Assembly: GCA_032629725.1 (NCBI GenBank)
Contig: JAFEVB010000022.1
Location: 62,001 to 126,000 of the forward strand
Source: Gremmenia infestans
Lineage: Eukaryota; Ascomycota; Leotiomycetes; Helotiales; Hamatocanthoscyphaceae
Direction of reading: 5' to 3'
DNA length: 64,000 nucleotides
In this document: positions 1-11,440 of the stretch, piece after piece
Position numbering within the stretch: position 1 is the first letter of the stretch
Layout of the letters: the number at the start of each line of letters is the position of its first letter
Notes under the pieces: generated by a model
What the model saw: the letters and a program-made list of their open reading frames with translations, nothing else
What the model was told of the DNA's origin: nothing
Databases searched by the model: none
Translations under genes and position numbers: made by a program

Positions 1-1657
1 GATTGTCTGCCGCCTTGTATATTCCTCTCTTGTCATACTCATTGCCTTATGCTCAACGGTTTGCTGGCTTCCTCTCCAATATCAAGCAAAGACCATAACC
101 AGAAGATCATACATCCTCTGAAACTTGAGTGTCACGCGATCAGAAAGTGGCTCAGGCTACAGGGCATATCATACCTTTTATTGAGCAGCGAAAACAAAAC
201 AAATATGTGACACGAGCTCACCTCTCTTTCTATCGTCTCATTTACAGGTCCATATACCGCTTAAACATTGAACGGAGGCTTTTTAGATTTCAAATCTACG
301 CTCCATCTTATCTTCATATGCATGTCAGCAAACTTGTGTTACCCCCGGTACTTCTTCAGTTGAATGTCTAGCTGAGAGTTCTAAGACTGAATCGTTGGCT
401 GCGAAGCTTGGTGTAGTTAGTATATGGCTCTCGGCTACAGGGGTGTTGAGTATGTACCGAACAACTCCTCAAGTGTTGATTGCAATAGACTATATATACC
501 TTTTCGACTTCGGGGATTGCGTACGCGATCCGGCGAAATCGTCTATGATGTTGGACACATAGGAAACCATGGAAAGGGCAAGATGCTTGAGAAAAGAACA
601 TGCGGCTTATAGACTTGGGTGATAACGGTACCAAGTGTGAAGCGTGGATTTGCTGTTGTCAGAACTCAACCGGCGTTAAGATAAGAGAGGACCAGGCAAT
701 TTCCCCTGTATATCTGTGCATTAAACCTGAACGTAAGTTTCAATAGCATTGATGTTGCTTGTAGTCAATACTTGCTAGTAGGTGAGAGAACAAGAATATG
801 GCAGAAGCTTTTGTAGAGAACACCATCTTTTGCGCAGTATCCTTGCGTCTTCCTGTGCATCACCAGCATTGCTAATCACGAGAGTGAATGAGCCGGTCTC
901 TTTAAGTGTAGAAGCTTTGAATCACATCATTCGATTAGGTGGTGAGCCTTACCATACCGGCCAAAGCCATTGACCGGATCATGCGAGCAACCAACTTGGA
1001 ATAGTCATGCCTAGAACTTTGACTAAGAACTTTTCACAACGGGGTTTCAACCAAGCAATAGGGATCTTGCTCATGTTGTTCCTCCTAATGTACGGCAGGA
1101 AAGGATCTTCGAGTACCCAGGCGCTCAAATCCCCAAACCGCATAGAACATTCCCAGTCCACTCAAACTGCCTGTACTAATTATTCAAACGATCGGGTTCG
1201 GTCATGGAGGTGGCTTTGCGTTCCGACAGCATCAAGAAGTCCCCAGCCCGCCTAGAAGCTAGGTGGTAGACAACTAAAAAATATGTTATGAATTGACTCG
1301 AATCAAGGAGACACCAAATGATGGGTGCTAGGAGCCCCCGCATATTATGGGTATTGATTTATAAGAAAACCCCACCAGTGAAGCCGTACAGCGTTCGTCG
1401 ACCCAAATTCGACCATCTTTAGACCCCGGGCCTAGGAATTCCAAAAAGAGCCAATCCTAGCTTCCAGCATGGAATCCATCCGTCACTATACAAGTAATAT
1501 ACTTCGGATCTGGGTGTCCATTCAAGCCCGATATCTTATCCAGACCGTTTCCCCGGCGCCACCCAATGTATCTAAGATCTAAGCCATCTTTCAGATCTAA
1601 GTCCAATCTACACATATAAACAAAGCCCCTTAAAAGCATATCCCCAACTCCCACAAA
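1..1657. other. Gene-free left edge
   Basis: I see no supportable gene here. Only short open frames of under 110 codons occur on either strand, with no recognisable domain, no plausible splice-linked exon chain and no tRNA-like B box. The 3' untranslated region of the minus-strand HIT gene probably reaches into the right end. A gene cut off by the window edge at base 1 cannot be excluded. Confidence 0.5.
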
Positions 1658-2246
1658 TCATAACTTCCACCCTTCCCTCCCTAACGCAACCCTCAACTTC
1701 CCCGCCATGTCCGCTGCCTCATCATCATCCAACTCACTCCTCTGCCCACGTCCAAACATAGTAAAGCTTCGATTCCGCAACTCGGGCGTGAGGGCAGGGC
1801 GGGGTATGATGTGAAAATGTACGTGCGGGACGACTTGCGCGGCAGCTGCTCCTGTTGTCCCTCTTCCATTAGCCTGTACCCTCCCACCAAATAGTCCCTT
1901 AACTTCTTCTACGATGGCGTATGCTGTACGGGGAGAACGAACCATTGTTCTGCACAACGTTCCAATCCTCCACACCAGTAATCTTCATCAAGACCCTACT
2001 AATCCTCCTCACCCAAATCCCTAGCTCCGCTGCTTCCTCCTCACTCACATCGCTGAGCTTCTGGTGATGTTTCCTCGTCGTTACCAGTATATGGCCGGGC
2101 GCGAGGGGCATTATATCGAGGAATGCCATACAGAGGGGTGTAGATAACACGACGAACGCGGAGGGGGAGACGAGTTCGGCATTTGAGGATGGGGTGAAAG
2201 AAGGTGGGTAGTGCGTGGCTATGTTGCAGAAGGGGCAGTCGGACAT
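1658..2246 (-). CDS. HIT-family nucleotide hydrolase
   Basis: The protein is of the histidine-triad superfamily, whose members hydrolyse AMP-linked or dinucleotide substrates in cytosol or nucleus. The N-terminal exon has the two zinc-site-like cysteines (PFCNIA, residues 5-7) and the conserved stretches AFLDIMPLAPGHILV and WNVVQNN. The second exon carries the catalytic triad HVHFHIIPRP. One intron of about 82 bases (1861-1942, donor GTTCGT) joins VVQNNG to TTGAAAAQVV in frame and gives 168 residues. An alternative intron (1863-1929) is also in frame, so this boundary is uncertain. Length fits the HNT1/HINT class. The start is the ATG just upstream of SDCPFCN. The family call is firm; the specific substrate is unknown. 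Confidence 0.85.
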
Positions 2247-2957
2247 TTTGGCAGCCTGTTGAGGAGCAAGCAGTGGGTGTTATTGCTTGGGGCGCATATC
2301 TGGGTTGTTGTACGGATGTGAAGGGCAAGGTCAAAGTGTCGGGATCTGATCTGTGAAGCTGGTTTAGCGAACCGAGGTCGAAATTTAAAGGGACCCCCTA
2401 TTGAGTCCCGCCCCTTTTCTAGCGATGAATAAAACCGAAATATCGAAAAATAGAATCTAGGTCTAATACAGATTATATTGCTTGATAACTAGCTTTACGC
2501 AGATGAGAGGAGACCTTCTATTTTGTTATTAAACTATGAGGTCTAAGCTAACAAAGAGCACTAGGGCCTTGACGCTCTGCAGCGCAAAATCCTATGCAAT
2601 TTGTCGCTATGATGATTCGATGCGCTTACTAAGATTACAATACTTTTGCATCTTCGATAGGCCTTGCTAGACTGAGAAGTGTTGTTAATGGCGAAATGTG
2701 GGAAGGACTTTCTCACAAACCAGCCCGCATCACCGCTGCTATAAAGGGCTCATACTGCGCTCCCGAAAATTGTAAGAAGTCCACGCATTCAAGTAGCCCA
2801 GATGATGGCTGGCGGATCCACTAGCAAGTGCACCTAGTCGAAGACCTCATAATCTGGACGTAATACCGCCAACCAGTAGATACTTTTCCGCTGCTGGACA
2901 AGATCACGTTGTATATATTGAGTTCGGGGTGGGGTTTCAAGCAGCGACTGGCCAGCC
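2247..2957. other. Intergenic, HIT to TRM11
   Basis: About 0.7 kb with no supportable gene. It holds the promoter side of the HIT gene (transcribed leftward from 2246) and the 3' flank of TRM11. The part from about 2400 to 2650 is AT-rich. No repeat or RNA gene is recognisable. Confidence 0.5.
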
Positions 2958-4430
2958 TTACCTAAATGCCGCTTTGAAGCCTTGAAAGTACCCCTTCCTG
3001 AATGGATTGAGGTCATCTGCATTGACTCCAGTTTCCTTTGTCCTCTGCTCTCGGGCTACTCCAGCCACAACTTCGGAGTCTGGAATTCTTCTATAGGTTA
3101 TAAGTCGCCTCGACCCTTTAGTACTGTTAGCGTATAACCCAGTAGGTAATATATATCCTTACATCTGTTAAATTCTTGAGTACAAACACTCGTGATTTGG
3201 AGGCATGGGTGTTTCGGGATTTGGATCTCTTGGTCCAGATCATTCGAAGTTGGCATCCAGAACGATAATCGGCCGCCATCCACAAGAGAAAGGGTTGCGA
3301 AGTCTAGAATATCATCGAGCATAGCGAGGAAACTGTATGGTTTCTTCGGGGGAATGAAACCCTCTTCTCTGAGGTGTTGTTAGCTTTCGCAATCTTGCAG
3401 GTGTTCGGAAGAACTAACGTATGATGAGCTTTCCCATCCCTGAATATCGGCTCCTTTCCCTTCGTCGGATCCCTACAGCCTAAGACTTTCAGACCTTCCC
3501 GTACACCATACGGTGGATCACAAACAATTCCATCGAACAGCCTTGCTGCTCTTAACGGAGTGTTCGTAAGATCGGCCACAAAGCTATCTCCAAACTGATT
3601 CGTGAGTCCATACTGAACGAAATTCGTCACAAGGTCGGGCTTCCCCTTCCCCTTACCCCTAATACTTCGTCCGTCTATATCACTGCCGAAAGCGAGTGCA
3701 CCGAAATGCGCACAAGCAACTGGGAAACTGCCGGAACCAACGAATGGGTCATAGAAAAGCTTTCCTGGGGCGGCGAGGGTGATATTGGCCGTGATCAGAG
3801 CAAGTTCTGCGTCCATAGAAGTAGTACAAATGTACTTCCGCTTCTTCAAATCATACTTTCCGATAATTTCCCTTTCACTTCCACCAAGATACCGCCCTAG
3901 GTGCACAGCCTGCGGCTGGTGAACTCCTAGAGCAGCAGCATCAAATTGGAACTCTTCCGAGATGCAAAAATCTTGCTCTGCACCCTTCATTTTGATTGGT
4001 CCGTCAAAGCCTAGAAATCGGAATTCCTCGATTAGCTTTCGTTGCTCCGTCGTGGACCGGGATCCTTGGAAAGAGTCGACAGAGAATTTGAAGGAGCAAG
4101 TCTTGTAGAGTGGCCATAGATGCTGTGAGAGAGCTCGAACGTTGTCGTGCAGATCTAAATAGTTTGAACCACTACCCCATACTTCGTAGATGGCTTTGGC
4201 GAGAATGCTGCGTTTGACGAGCCTTTTGGCTGCCTCTTCCGAAGGCAAATTGACAAAGCAGAAGGGTGACTGGGTTTGGTAAGTAGTGGTTAAGGTAAAC
4301 TGGGAACGGGACTTACGCTTGGGCTGTATGAGAGGACTTCTAGGTGGATTCCCTCGAGGACTGCTAGGGCTTCAATCTCCGCGAGACGAAAGGTCTCGTG
4401 GACCTGGGTGAATCTGATCATGTACTCCAT
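2958..4430 (-). CDS. TRM11: tRNA (guanine-N2-)-methyltransferase Trm11
   Basis: This is the catalytic subunit that, with Trm112, makes m2G at position 10 of cytosolic tRNAs using S-adenosylmethionine. Four exons are joined by introns 4270-4316, 3369-3418 and 3116-3162, giving 442 residues, close to the yeast protein (433). The Rossmann methyltransferase core shows DPFVGSGSFP (from about D212) and the amino-methylase motif DPPYG (from about D289). The last exon ends with the family's characteristic tail, FNRWSRRLITYRR followed by DDLNPFRKGYF. The start ATG at 4430 opens with MEYMIRFTQVHETFRLAE, a typical Trm11 N terminus. The short last exon is missed unless the third intron is removed. RPP40 is divergent, 236 bases away. 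Confidence 0.95.
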
Positions 4431-4666
4431 GATGATTCGATTTCCTTCGCAGGCTTGTATATGAAATTTGATGCTTGGAAATTTGAGGCTCTTTTGTTTT
4501 CTTGTCGTTCTAAAGTGCGAATGAGTGAGTCCGTCCCGTCCTCAACTAGCGCCTCCAATTCAATCCCTGTCGCTCAAGCTAAGCTAAGACGCTTTCGACC
4601 AACTTTAACCTCGATATCAAATTTCACTCTTCTACCGTACGCTCGGGAGCAGCAATTATTCTCAAA

Positions 4667-5978
4667 ATGCTGGACTTCCCAGAAGGAACGAAGAACGATC
4701 CCAAATGCTACGTCACACACGGTGTAATGGGCCATCTGGATCCGAAACAGCCTCCAGTGAAGAGAAAGCCCTTTGCAGCCATCCTGAAATACGACTTTGT
4801 TCATAAGGTATTTCAGAGGCATTGTTATTTACGTCAACTACTAATTCATATTTCAGGTTGATCTTATCCTCCCAGAGGAGATCTATGAGATTATAAAGAA
4901 GGAAGTTTTTGATCAATTGCCAAAACCGGTGTACAGCAGAGTCATCTTGCCATTGAAAGCGCTGTTGGAAGGGGAGTTCTTCAACGAGTATATCAAAAAA
5001 GGCAAGCGAAGTTCAACTGTTTCTGCACATGGTTTACTGAGTATGTATTTTGACATTGTTTACAGGAAACATCTTGATGCTCTCGGAAGGCACGCTGGGC
5101 GTTGATGATACGTACTCGCTGAGAGAGGGTAGTTCTCACGCAGTGAACTCACGAATAAAGAACTCACTGTATACTAGGAATCTTAACTCTACACCTGGAT
5201 AAAGAGAGTTACGAGCGGGCCGGCATAGTTGGAAAACCTGATGGAGTGAAAGGAAAACGCGGGACAAAACCTGGATGGGGTAAGCTATTTTATTTATGTA
5301 TGATGGCATATTACTGATTCTTCATAGTCGTCGAAATCAATCTACGTCTTCCCTCGATGCTTCATGGCAAGAAAGGGTTCGACAGGATTGTCTATGCTTT
5401 CAAGAATGTCCTTACGAACCCCGTCACGTGGCTATTTCATGATTTGGGTACTGCAGGTATGAGTTCTCAGACTTGTCTGTTTCATGCTAACTTTCTAAGC
5501 TGTCGCACCTGATCCTCTCGACCCCCATTTTCCAGTTGGAAAGATTGTGTTCCCAAGCCTTCTCCAAGACATCAAAGTCATCCAGCCTTCTCTTGAACCA
5601 CCTAAAGAGGTAGATCCTACACATGGCGCCGATTTCGAAGACTACGCCATCGAGCTACAGGAATGGTTGGGTCTGGTTCTACTTGAAAGTCCTCGAATTA
5701 GTCCAGACGACAAAATAGATCCATTCCTCTCCCGATATGCCCCGCCAGGAGATTCCCAAACATGCACCAAGCTCGTTAAATTGACATGGCAAGGTTTCCT
5801 AGCTCCCACATGGGCACACAAAGCGTTCGTGCAAATTCTACTTGCTGCTCCTCAGGAAGCGTGGTTTGCGTATTGTGTTGGAGGTTTTGGTGAGGGGATA
5901 TCGGGTGAGAACAAGAATTGTACTGTACTGAGACTTCCCAATGCTCCGAAGGAATACATTCTTTGGGAAGTTGTGTAG
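4667..5978 (+). CDS. RPP40: Ribonuclease P/MRP 40 kDa subunit (Rpp40 family)
   Basis: The protein belongs to the Rpp40 family, a subunit of the ribonucleoprotein enzymes RNase P and RNase MRP that mature tRNA and rRNA in the nucleus. Six exons sum to 352 residues. Family landmarks are the opening CYVTHGVMGHLDP, VDLILPEEIYE, LLEGEFFNEYIKKG, LTLHLDKESYERAGIVGKPD, GKRGTKPGWVVEINLR and MLHGKKGFDRIVYAFKN. Introns lie at 4808-4856, 5002-5065, 5129-5177, 5280-5327 and 5457-5499. The second is a GC-AG intron (donor GCAAGC). Removing it joins YIKKG to NILMLSEG in frame, while the only GT donor nearby would make a 25-base intron. The stop lies 16 bases from the stop of the convergent ankyrin gene. Confidence 0.88.
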
Positions 5979-5994
5979 AAAATTGACGTTTCCA

Positions 5995-6654
5995 TTATTC
6001 AGTCCGGCTTCGCACGTTTCTGTCCTCGCCCACTTGACCCCGCAGTGCTTCTTCGATAAGAACTCTCAACTCCCTTTGCCCCTCTTCCCCTTGAAAATCT
6101 TCTCGTGATGCCAACTCCTCTATTCTTCGTCGGAACTCGGGGTCTGCAACTTCTCCGGCTTCTTCTGGAGCCATTGCTCCGATATTAACCTGCACACCTT
6201 CTGGCAATGGAGGGGGATATGCGCCGTTCGTTGTAGGTTCCTGGACATCGTTCAACCCCGTCATTCCAGCTTCCAGCTCCCTCATCCGCAAATACACTGC
6301 GACCTGTGGAAAATCCCCCTCTTCGGCGATCTTCTCCCTTGGCGTCTGCCCCTCACTTCCTCTTATGGTGATACTCGCATGTAGCTCCTCCACCAAGACC
6401 TTCGCACAGTCCGTAGTCTCTGCCACGAACAAGGCTGTATCTCCGTCCTCATCCTTCAGGTCAACGTCGACATGGAAATCATTTACGAGTGCTCGAAGCA
6501 ATTCCAAGTGATTGTATGAAGCTGCTGCATGCATGAGCGAGTATCCATGCTCGTCTTGAGAGGATGCGATGGCGGGGTCATCTCGCAGCAGAGTGAGAAG
6601 CTGCGAGGGATTGTCGGCGGCCAGCAGGAATGGATTGGATTGAGGAGTTGCCAT
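5995..6654 (-). CDS. Ankyrin-repeat protein (YCR051W-like)
   Basis: A single-exon protein of 219 residues, probably soluble. Ankyrin repeats occupy about residues 20-120: DEHGYSLMHAAASYNHLELLRAL, with an inter-repeat loop, followed by DEDGDTALFVAE and a degenerate repeat with GSEGQTPREKIAEEG. The C-terminal half is acidic and helical (PEFRRRIEELASRED), without a known domain. The start MATPQSN is preferred; an in-frame ATG at 6690 would add 12 residues. It resembles small fungal ankyrin proteins such as yeast YCR051W, whose function is unknown. It is convergent with RPP40. Confidence 0.8.
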   Translation of the reverse strand: MATPQSNPFLLAADNPSQLLTLLRDDPAIASSQDEHGYSLMHAAASYNHLELLRALVNDFHVDVDLKDEDGDTALFVAETTDCAKVLVEELHASITIRGSEGQTPREKIAEEGDFPQVAVYLRMRELEAGMTGLNDVQEPTTNGAYPPPLPEGVQVNIGAMAPEEAGEVADPEFRRRIEELASREDFQGEEGQRELRVLIEEALRGQVGEDRNVRSRTE

Positions 6655-7040
6655 TGCCAGCCAGATGCAGTAGTGTAGTTTTGTTGACAATTAAGTAGGG
6701 ATGGTACGAGTAGTCAGTATGCAAACCAGTATCAACCTGGAAGTCATAAAATCCACAAGGCTGAGTTTTTCAAGCGCAAGGCTTTCTTTTACTGTTTGCC
6801 GAAAAGAGTCACGCCTGCGCCACAACAACATCTTGCCTTTCCCTTCTCTTTCCCCTTGTCGTTTTCAACAATTCTTCGGTCACTTTGAGCAAGACTGGTC
6901 TGTTAGAAGGTCTGACTCACACTGTTAGACCCCAGAGAACCTGTCATAAGGTAAGGTACCTTATACTACTGTACTGTACCACGTGACGTGAGCAAGCTGT
7001 TCAGGTCGACCCTTCTCATTCCTTTGACGCTCGACTCGAC

Positions 7041-7047
7041 TATAAAA
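7041..7047 (+). promoter_or_regulatory. Candidate TATA box of the tRNA ligase gene
   Basis: TATAAAA sits 166 bases upstream of the ATG at 7207 and inside the longer in-frame open reading frame that begins at 6988. If used, transcription would start downstream of the 6988 ATG, which argues against that start. Inferred from sequence only. Confidence 0.4.
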
Positions 7048-7206
7048 GGGCTGAATCGCCAGAGGTTCTTTTGGATGTTTGCTCTCAAACACCATCCTAC
7101 AAAACTCTTCTCATCGCTGGAAATCTTCTATACCGCCTGTCGCCGCATTTCTACAGCTACTATCCCTCAAGCAACTGTCACTCCCAGCTTTCGTCGGACC
7201 GCAATC

Positions 7207-9642
7207 ATGGCGGCTACCAACGTCCCTTATGCGCCTCAGGACATCCAAGAAGTGCAAGATCTGCTTCGTAACCTCGAAGACAACACTAAGAAAGGTGTTC
7301 TCAAAAGCAAAAAGACATTTTCCTGCAAGAAGACGGAATTCAATGTTGATCACTCGCCAGCAAACCTCGCTGTTCACTCATGGCGATTTCAAGATTGGGA
7401 CTACAAGCGGAATGATCTTCCTACTTACGCCCGTGGTCTATTTACGGGAAAGAATGAGAAGGGTCAACCAGAGATATCCGTTCGGGGTTATGACAAGTTC
7501 TTCAATACTGGGGAAGTCAACGAGACGCATTGGAGAAATATCGAAAACAACACCAAAGGCCCCTATGAACTGAGTTTGAAAGAGAATGGCTGCATTGTTT
7601 TCCTTAGTGGATTGCATGATGGTACTCTTCTGGTGTGCAGCAAACACTCTACAGGTGCAAGGGGCGACACTCCTCTCAGTCATGCACAAGCTGCCGATCG
7701 ATGGGTCGACAGGCAGCTTGCCTCTCTTGGCAAGACGCGAGGACAACTAGCGAAAGAGTTGCGGAAGAGAAATGCTACAGCTGTGGCTGAGCTCTGTGAT
7801 GATGACTTTGAAGAGCACATCTTAGCTTATGGCAAGGATGTCGCCGGACTGTATCTTCACGGCATCAACATCAACCTTCCCGAGTTCATGACATATCCAG
7901 GTCCTCAAGTCCAAGCCTTTGCTGATGAGTGGGGCTTTCGAAAGACGGACTTCCTTGTTATCGACGATGTCCAAGAAATGAAGAAGTTCCTGGATGAAGT
8001 GGCAGAGACTGGTAATTACAACGGCCGAGATGTTGAGGGGTTCGTTATTCGATGCAAAACACGTGCTACCAAATCCGATCGTTACATAGACTGGTTCTTC
8101 AAGTACAAGTTTGAAGAACCATATTTAATGTATCGTCAATGGCGTGAGTGTACGAAGGCCCTCATCTCTGGAAAGCCACCTCGATTTAGGAAGCACGTTA
8201 AAATCACCGAGGAGTACTTACTTTTTGCTCGTAGGAAGCTTGCTGAGAACTCTAAGATGGCCAAAGAGTACCAACAAAATCACGGCATCATTCAGTTACG
8301 GGACGATTTTTTGAAGGAGAAGAATCTAAAGGGCTCCGACATCATCCGACAGGAATATGCTGCGACTGGAGGGGCTGCTGAGGACATTTCCAAGGGTGTC
8401 ATACTGGTCCCAATTGCCACTTTAGGGGTTGGAAAGACAACCATTGCCCTCGCACTCTCGCATCTCTTCGGTTGGGGTCACGTCCAAAATGACAACATCC
8501 AGGGCAAAGGCCGTCCTCCCCGGTTTACCAAAGAGATTCTGGGCCAGTTGGAGGAACTCCCTGTCGTCTTTGCCGACCGGAACAATGCTCAAAGACACGA
8601 GAGAAAGCAACTGCTTGACGATGTTCACATGTCACATCTTCACGTACGACTTGTTGCTCTAAACTTCGTGCATACCCCAGAGACTCTTGCGAAGATCCGG
8701 GAGGTTACTCAAAGTAGAGTTCTTACTCGTGGTGACAACCATCAAACTATTCAAGCAGCTGCGGACCCAAATAAAGTTATTGGCATTATGGAAGGATTCA
8801 TCCACCGTTTTGAGGAACTAAATCCTTATGCGGCGCCCGATGACGGGTTCGATACTGTCATCGACCTCGATCCAACCTTGAGCTCGCGGATGAACCTGGA
8901 AACTGTGATCAGCCAACTCCACACCACCTACCCCAAGCTGTTCTTTGAAGATATGCCAACAAGCGAGGATCTTGACGAAGCTATCAAGATAGCCATGAGC
9001 GATTACAAGCCAGAAATTCGACATGAGGTTGGTGCCAAGGGCGGCTTCAAGCCACCAAATAAGAAAGGACAGCAGTCAAACCCCCGCGAGAAGCAACAGC
9101 CAAAGGTAGCCAAGAAGCCCCGTCCATTGGAATATGTCTCCGTTGCATTACCAAAGAAGGATATCCTCGATACTCTTGAGAACGCCTTTGCCTCTATCTC
9201 GACCAATAAGGGTAAATTCTTTCGACAACTTCGAGAAACCCGTCGTGTCCAGCCTGAGTTTCACGTTACACTCATCCACCGTGCATCTTCCAAGTCTCAC
9301 CCGGATGTCTGGCAGAAGTATAGTGACATGAATATGTTACTTGATGGTTGGGACAACAAGCTAGGTGATTGCCAGATCATGTTGGAAAAGATTGTTTGGG
9401 ATGACCGAATCATGGCCATCGTAGCGCGCATCGTCGACTCTGGTTGGGATTGTGTCAATACGGTCGCTCATATCACTGTCGGCACCCGTGGAGAAGACGT
9501 CAAGCCCAAGGAGAGTAATGACCTTCTCGCAAGGTGGCTCGCAAATGGTAGCGGCGATTCTACTGGCATTGGTGAAGTCTCCATTGAGGATCGACCTGTA
9601 GTTGACGGCACCGTCAAGGCTGTCATGTCCAGAACGAGATAA
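7207..9642 (+). CDS. TRL1: tRNA ligase Trl1 (ligase-kinase-phosphodiesterase)
   Basis: The trifunctional fungal tRNA ligase heals and seals tRNA exons after intron removal; its yeast counterpart also joins HAC1 mRNA exons in the unfolded-protein response. From the start at 7207 it has 811 residues. The N-terminal adenylyltransferase has the nucleotide-binding lysine in KENGC (K125). The kinase domain has a P-loop, TLGVGKTT (K410). The C-terminal cyclic phosphodiesterase has the two HxT motifs, FHVTLIHR (H686) and AHITVGT (H755). No intron is needed. The frame stays open upstream to 6988, and ATGs at 7075 and 6988 would add 44 or 73 residues rich in R, S and T. I chose 7207 because MAATNVPYAPQD begins the conserved part. 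Confidence 0.95.
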   Translation: MAATNVPYAPQDIQEVQDLLRNLEDNTKKGVLKSKKTFSCKKTEFNVDHSPANLAVHSWRFQDWDYKRNDLPTYARGLFTGKNEKGQPEISVRGYDKFFNTGEVNETHWRNIENNTKGPYELSLKENGCIVFLSGLHDGTLLVCSKHSTGARGDTPLSHAQAADRWVDRQLASLGKTRGQLAKELRKRNATAVAELCDDDFEEHILAYGKDVAGLYLHGININLPEFMTYPGPQVQAFADEWGFRKTDFLVIDDVQEMKKFLDEVAETGNYNGRDVEGFVIRCKTRATKSDRYIDWFFKYKFEEPYLMYRQWRECTKALISGKPPRFRKHVKITEEYLLFARRKLAENSKMAKEYQQNHGIIQLRDDFLKEKNLKGSDIIRQEYAATGGAAEDISKGVILVPIATLGVGKTTIALALSHLFGWGHVQNDNIQGKGRPPRFTKEILGQLEELPVVFADRNNAQRHERKQLLDDVHMSHLHVRLVALNFVHTPETLAKIREVTQSRVLTRGDNHQTIQAAADPNKVIGIMEGFIHRFEELNPYAAPDDGFDTVIDLDPTLSSRMNLETVISQLHTTYPKLFFEDMPTSEDLDEAIKIAMSDYKPEIRHEVGAKGGFKPPNKKGQQSNPREKQQPKVAKKPRPLEYVSVALPKKDILDTLENAFASISTNKGKFFRQLRETRRVQPEFHVTLIHRASSKSHPDVWQKYSDMNMLLDGWDNKLGDCQIMLEKIVWDDRIMAIVARIVDSGWDCVNTVAHITVGTRGEDVKPKESNDLLARWLANGSGDSTGIGEVSIEDRPVVDGTVKAVMSRTR

Positions 9643-11440
9643 CAGGATTTTCAGCGGCAGTGACAGAATAACTCAAAACATGCAAAATCGATCTTGCCTA
9701 GCTATGGGATGCATTCTATGAAGTCAAATGGTGCTTGACCGAAATGCCTTACACTCAGAAATACCAATAGATACCATAACTTCATCTTCTCTTTAACTGT
9801 GCCACATCAAGCTTCTTATAGCCCGCTCCCGTGATCATCTTTCTTTCGCAAAGTTGCACTCCAAACCCTCTTTTCACCCCTCATTACCTTGATTTTTATG
9901 ACCAACAAATAAATGACCCGGCTAGTGGCCCAATTTCTTTTCCCCTATACTATTTAATATTAAAAGTCGTAGCACCACACTCGCTCCTTCCTCTCGTAAT
10001 CCATGACAGCTTGCTCGCTATGGAATTTGGGAGTACTGTACGAGCTAGAATCTGACCGGAGTCCGTGAAATGAAAGGTAAAAGCGAGCTCAGTCAACTCT
10101 CCTGCTGTCGTAAGCTTTGTATTATTTAGATGTGAAAAATGGCTTGATTGAACCTGTTACTTCATGTGCGGAAATGCCTTCGCATGGTAGGAGCAGCGCC
10201 GTACTATATTCAAACATGTATGCGTTCTCTCTGTCGCCAGCGTTTTAGGTCCCTCGAAGAATATCATCGTCTGTGATTATCTAGGCATAAATTACACAAA
10301 GTCTAGGTGTGCGATGAGTTTAGGCTGCAGTCTTTGAAATGTGTGAGATCTATTTCACCCGTCTCTTCTATGCCCAAGGTCAATAGACCATTTTTTATGC
10401 GCTTGTGTATCCAGTTGGGTCATACCTCTGGTATAAGTAGAGCGCTTAGTACCTGCTTTTCTTGTCTGTAATGCCCGTAGATTAGCATCATTTTATAGCA
10501 AGTACTCGAGGATAAATTGACTCAAGGTGTGGTGTGCATTTACCCTCAGTATTATAAACCCGCGGCTTCTACTAATACCAATTGAATGTTTCGGGAGCTC
10601 ACCTTTGAATTAATATTATAATAATAATAAAAGAGTAATATACGCGTGAGACTTGCCCCCTAATTCGGAGGTGCAGGCAAAATGAGGTTAATACGCTATG
10701 GTAGGCTATCATCATCCCGATATTCTCGTAGAAGGTGGAGGAAGTTGAGAGGGGGTGCTTCTTAAATTCATAGGAGCTGCTATTGTTGTCATTTATAGCA
10801 TAGCTACTGCCATGAAGATCCCTAAAAATATCATCTACACTGCTTATATATGTTTAGAGACGTGATACCTTTCGGAGGCCGATAGCCATTTTTTACATTA
10901 ACGAGTCACCCACCAGACCGTCTAGATATTTCCGAATCTCTTACAGGTGCCTAGAACTTCCTAGGGATTGTCTAGAATAGTGATGCATTTTAGGATTTCG
11001 ATACCTGGTTTTCAGGACCAAGTATTCAGTTTGGTCCGAAGCTGACTTCAGCTAGAAAAGCGCCACTGTTATCAATTAAAGTAAAGAGTAAAGCAAAGAA
11101 GACTGGAGTAGAAAAGGCAGATCTCCTAAAAACTTTAGAATCACCACTGGAACGTATTTGGACACTATGATGCTATAGGATTCAAGGCCTTGTTACCCTT
11201 CGAAACTCTTCAAAGTTATTTTTAGCTTTGGTAGATCGTGTGTTATAGAGGTTCATTCATTCATCATAATACTCGTTCGTAGACAATGCCGTCGTAGTGT
11301 TTGGTCCAGGCCAGCAGTAGCAAATGGCAAAGCATTCCGATGTATCTTCCAGTACGAACCCAAACTCCCCTTGAATGCTCTTAAAATCTCCAATAAACTC
11401 CATTTGCCAGTTCAAGTCAGGACGCCCCGCTCATCTAGAC
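9643..11440. other. 1.8 kb gene-free gap
   Basis: No gene, RNA gene or transposon relic is recognisable on either strand. Open frames are short and I could not link any by splice sites. The region is relatively AT-rich and contains a small (TAA)n tract at about 10611-10631. It separates the tRNA ligase 3' end from the 3' end of the leftward 102-residue gene, so much of it is neither gene's promoter. Confidence 0.5.
10611..10631. repeat. (TAA)n microsatellite
   Basis: A short run of TAA/ATA trinucleotides in the intergenic gap, directly visible. No function is implied. Confidence 0.7.

Noticed and set aside
1..1657. Possible degenerate transposon at the left edge
   Set aside because: No terminal repeats, transposase motifs or reverse-transcriptase motifs are readable.
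2041..2334. 97-codon minus-strand frame overlapping the HIT gene
   Set aside because: It runs in another frame through the conserved HIT exon and has no family features.
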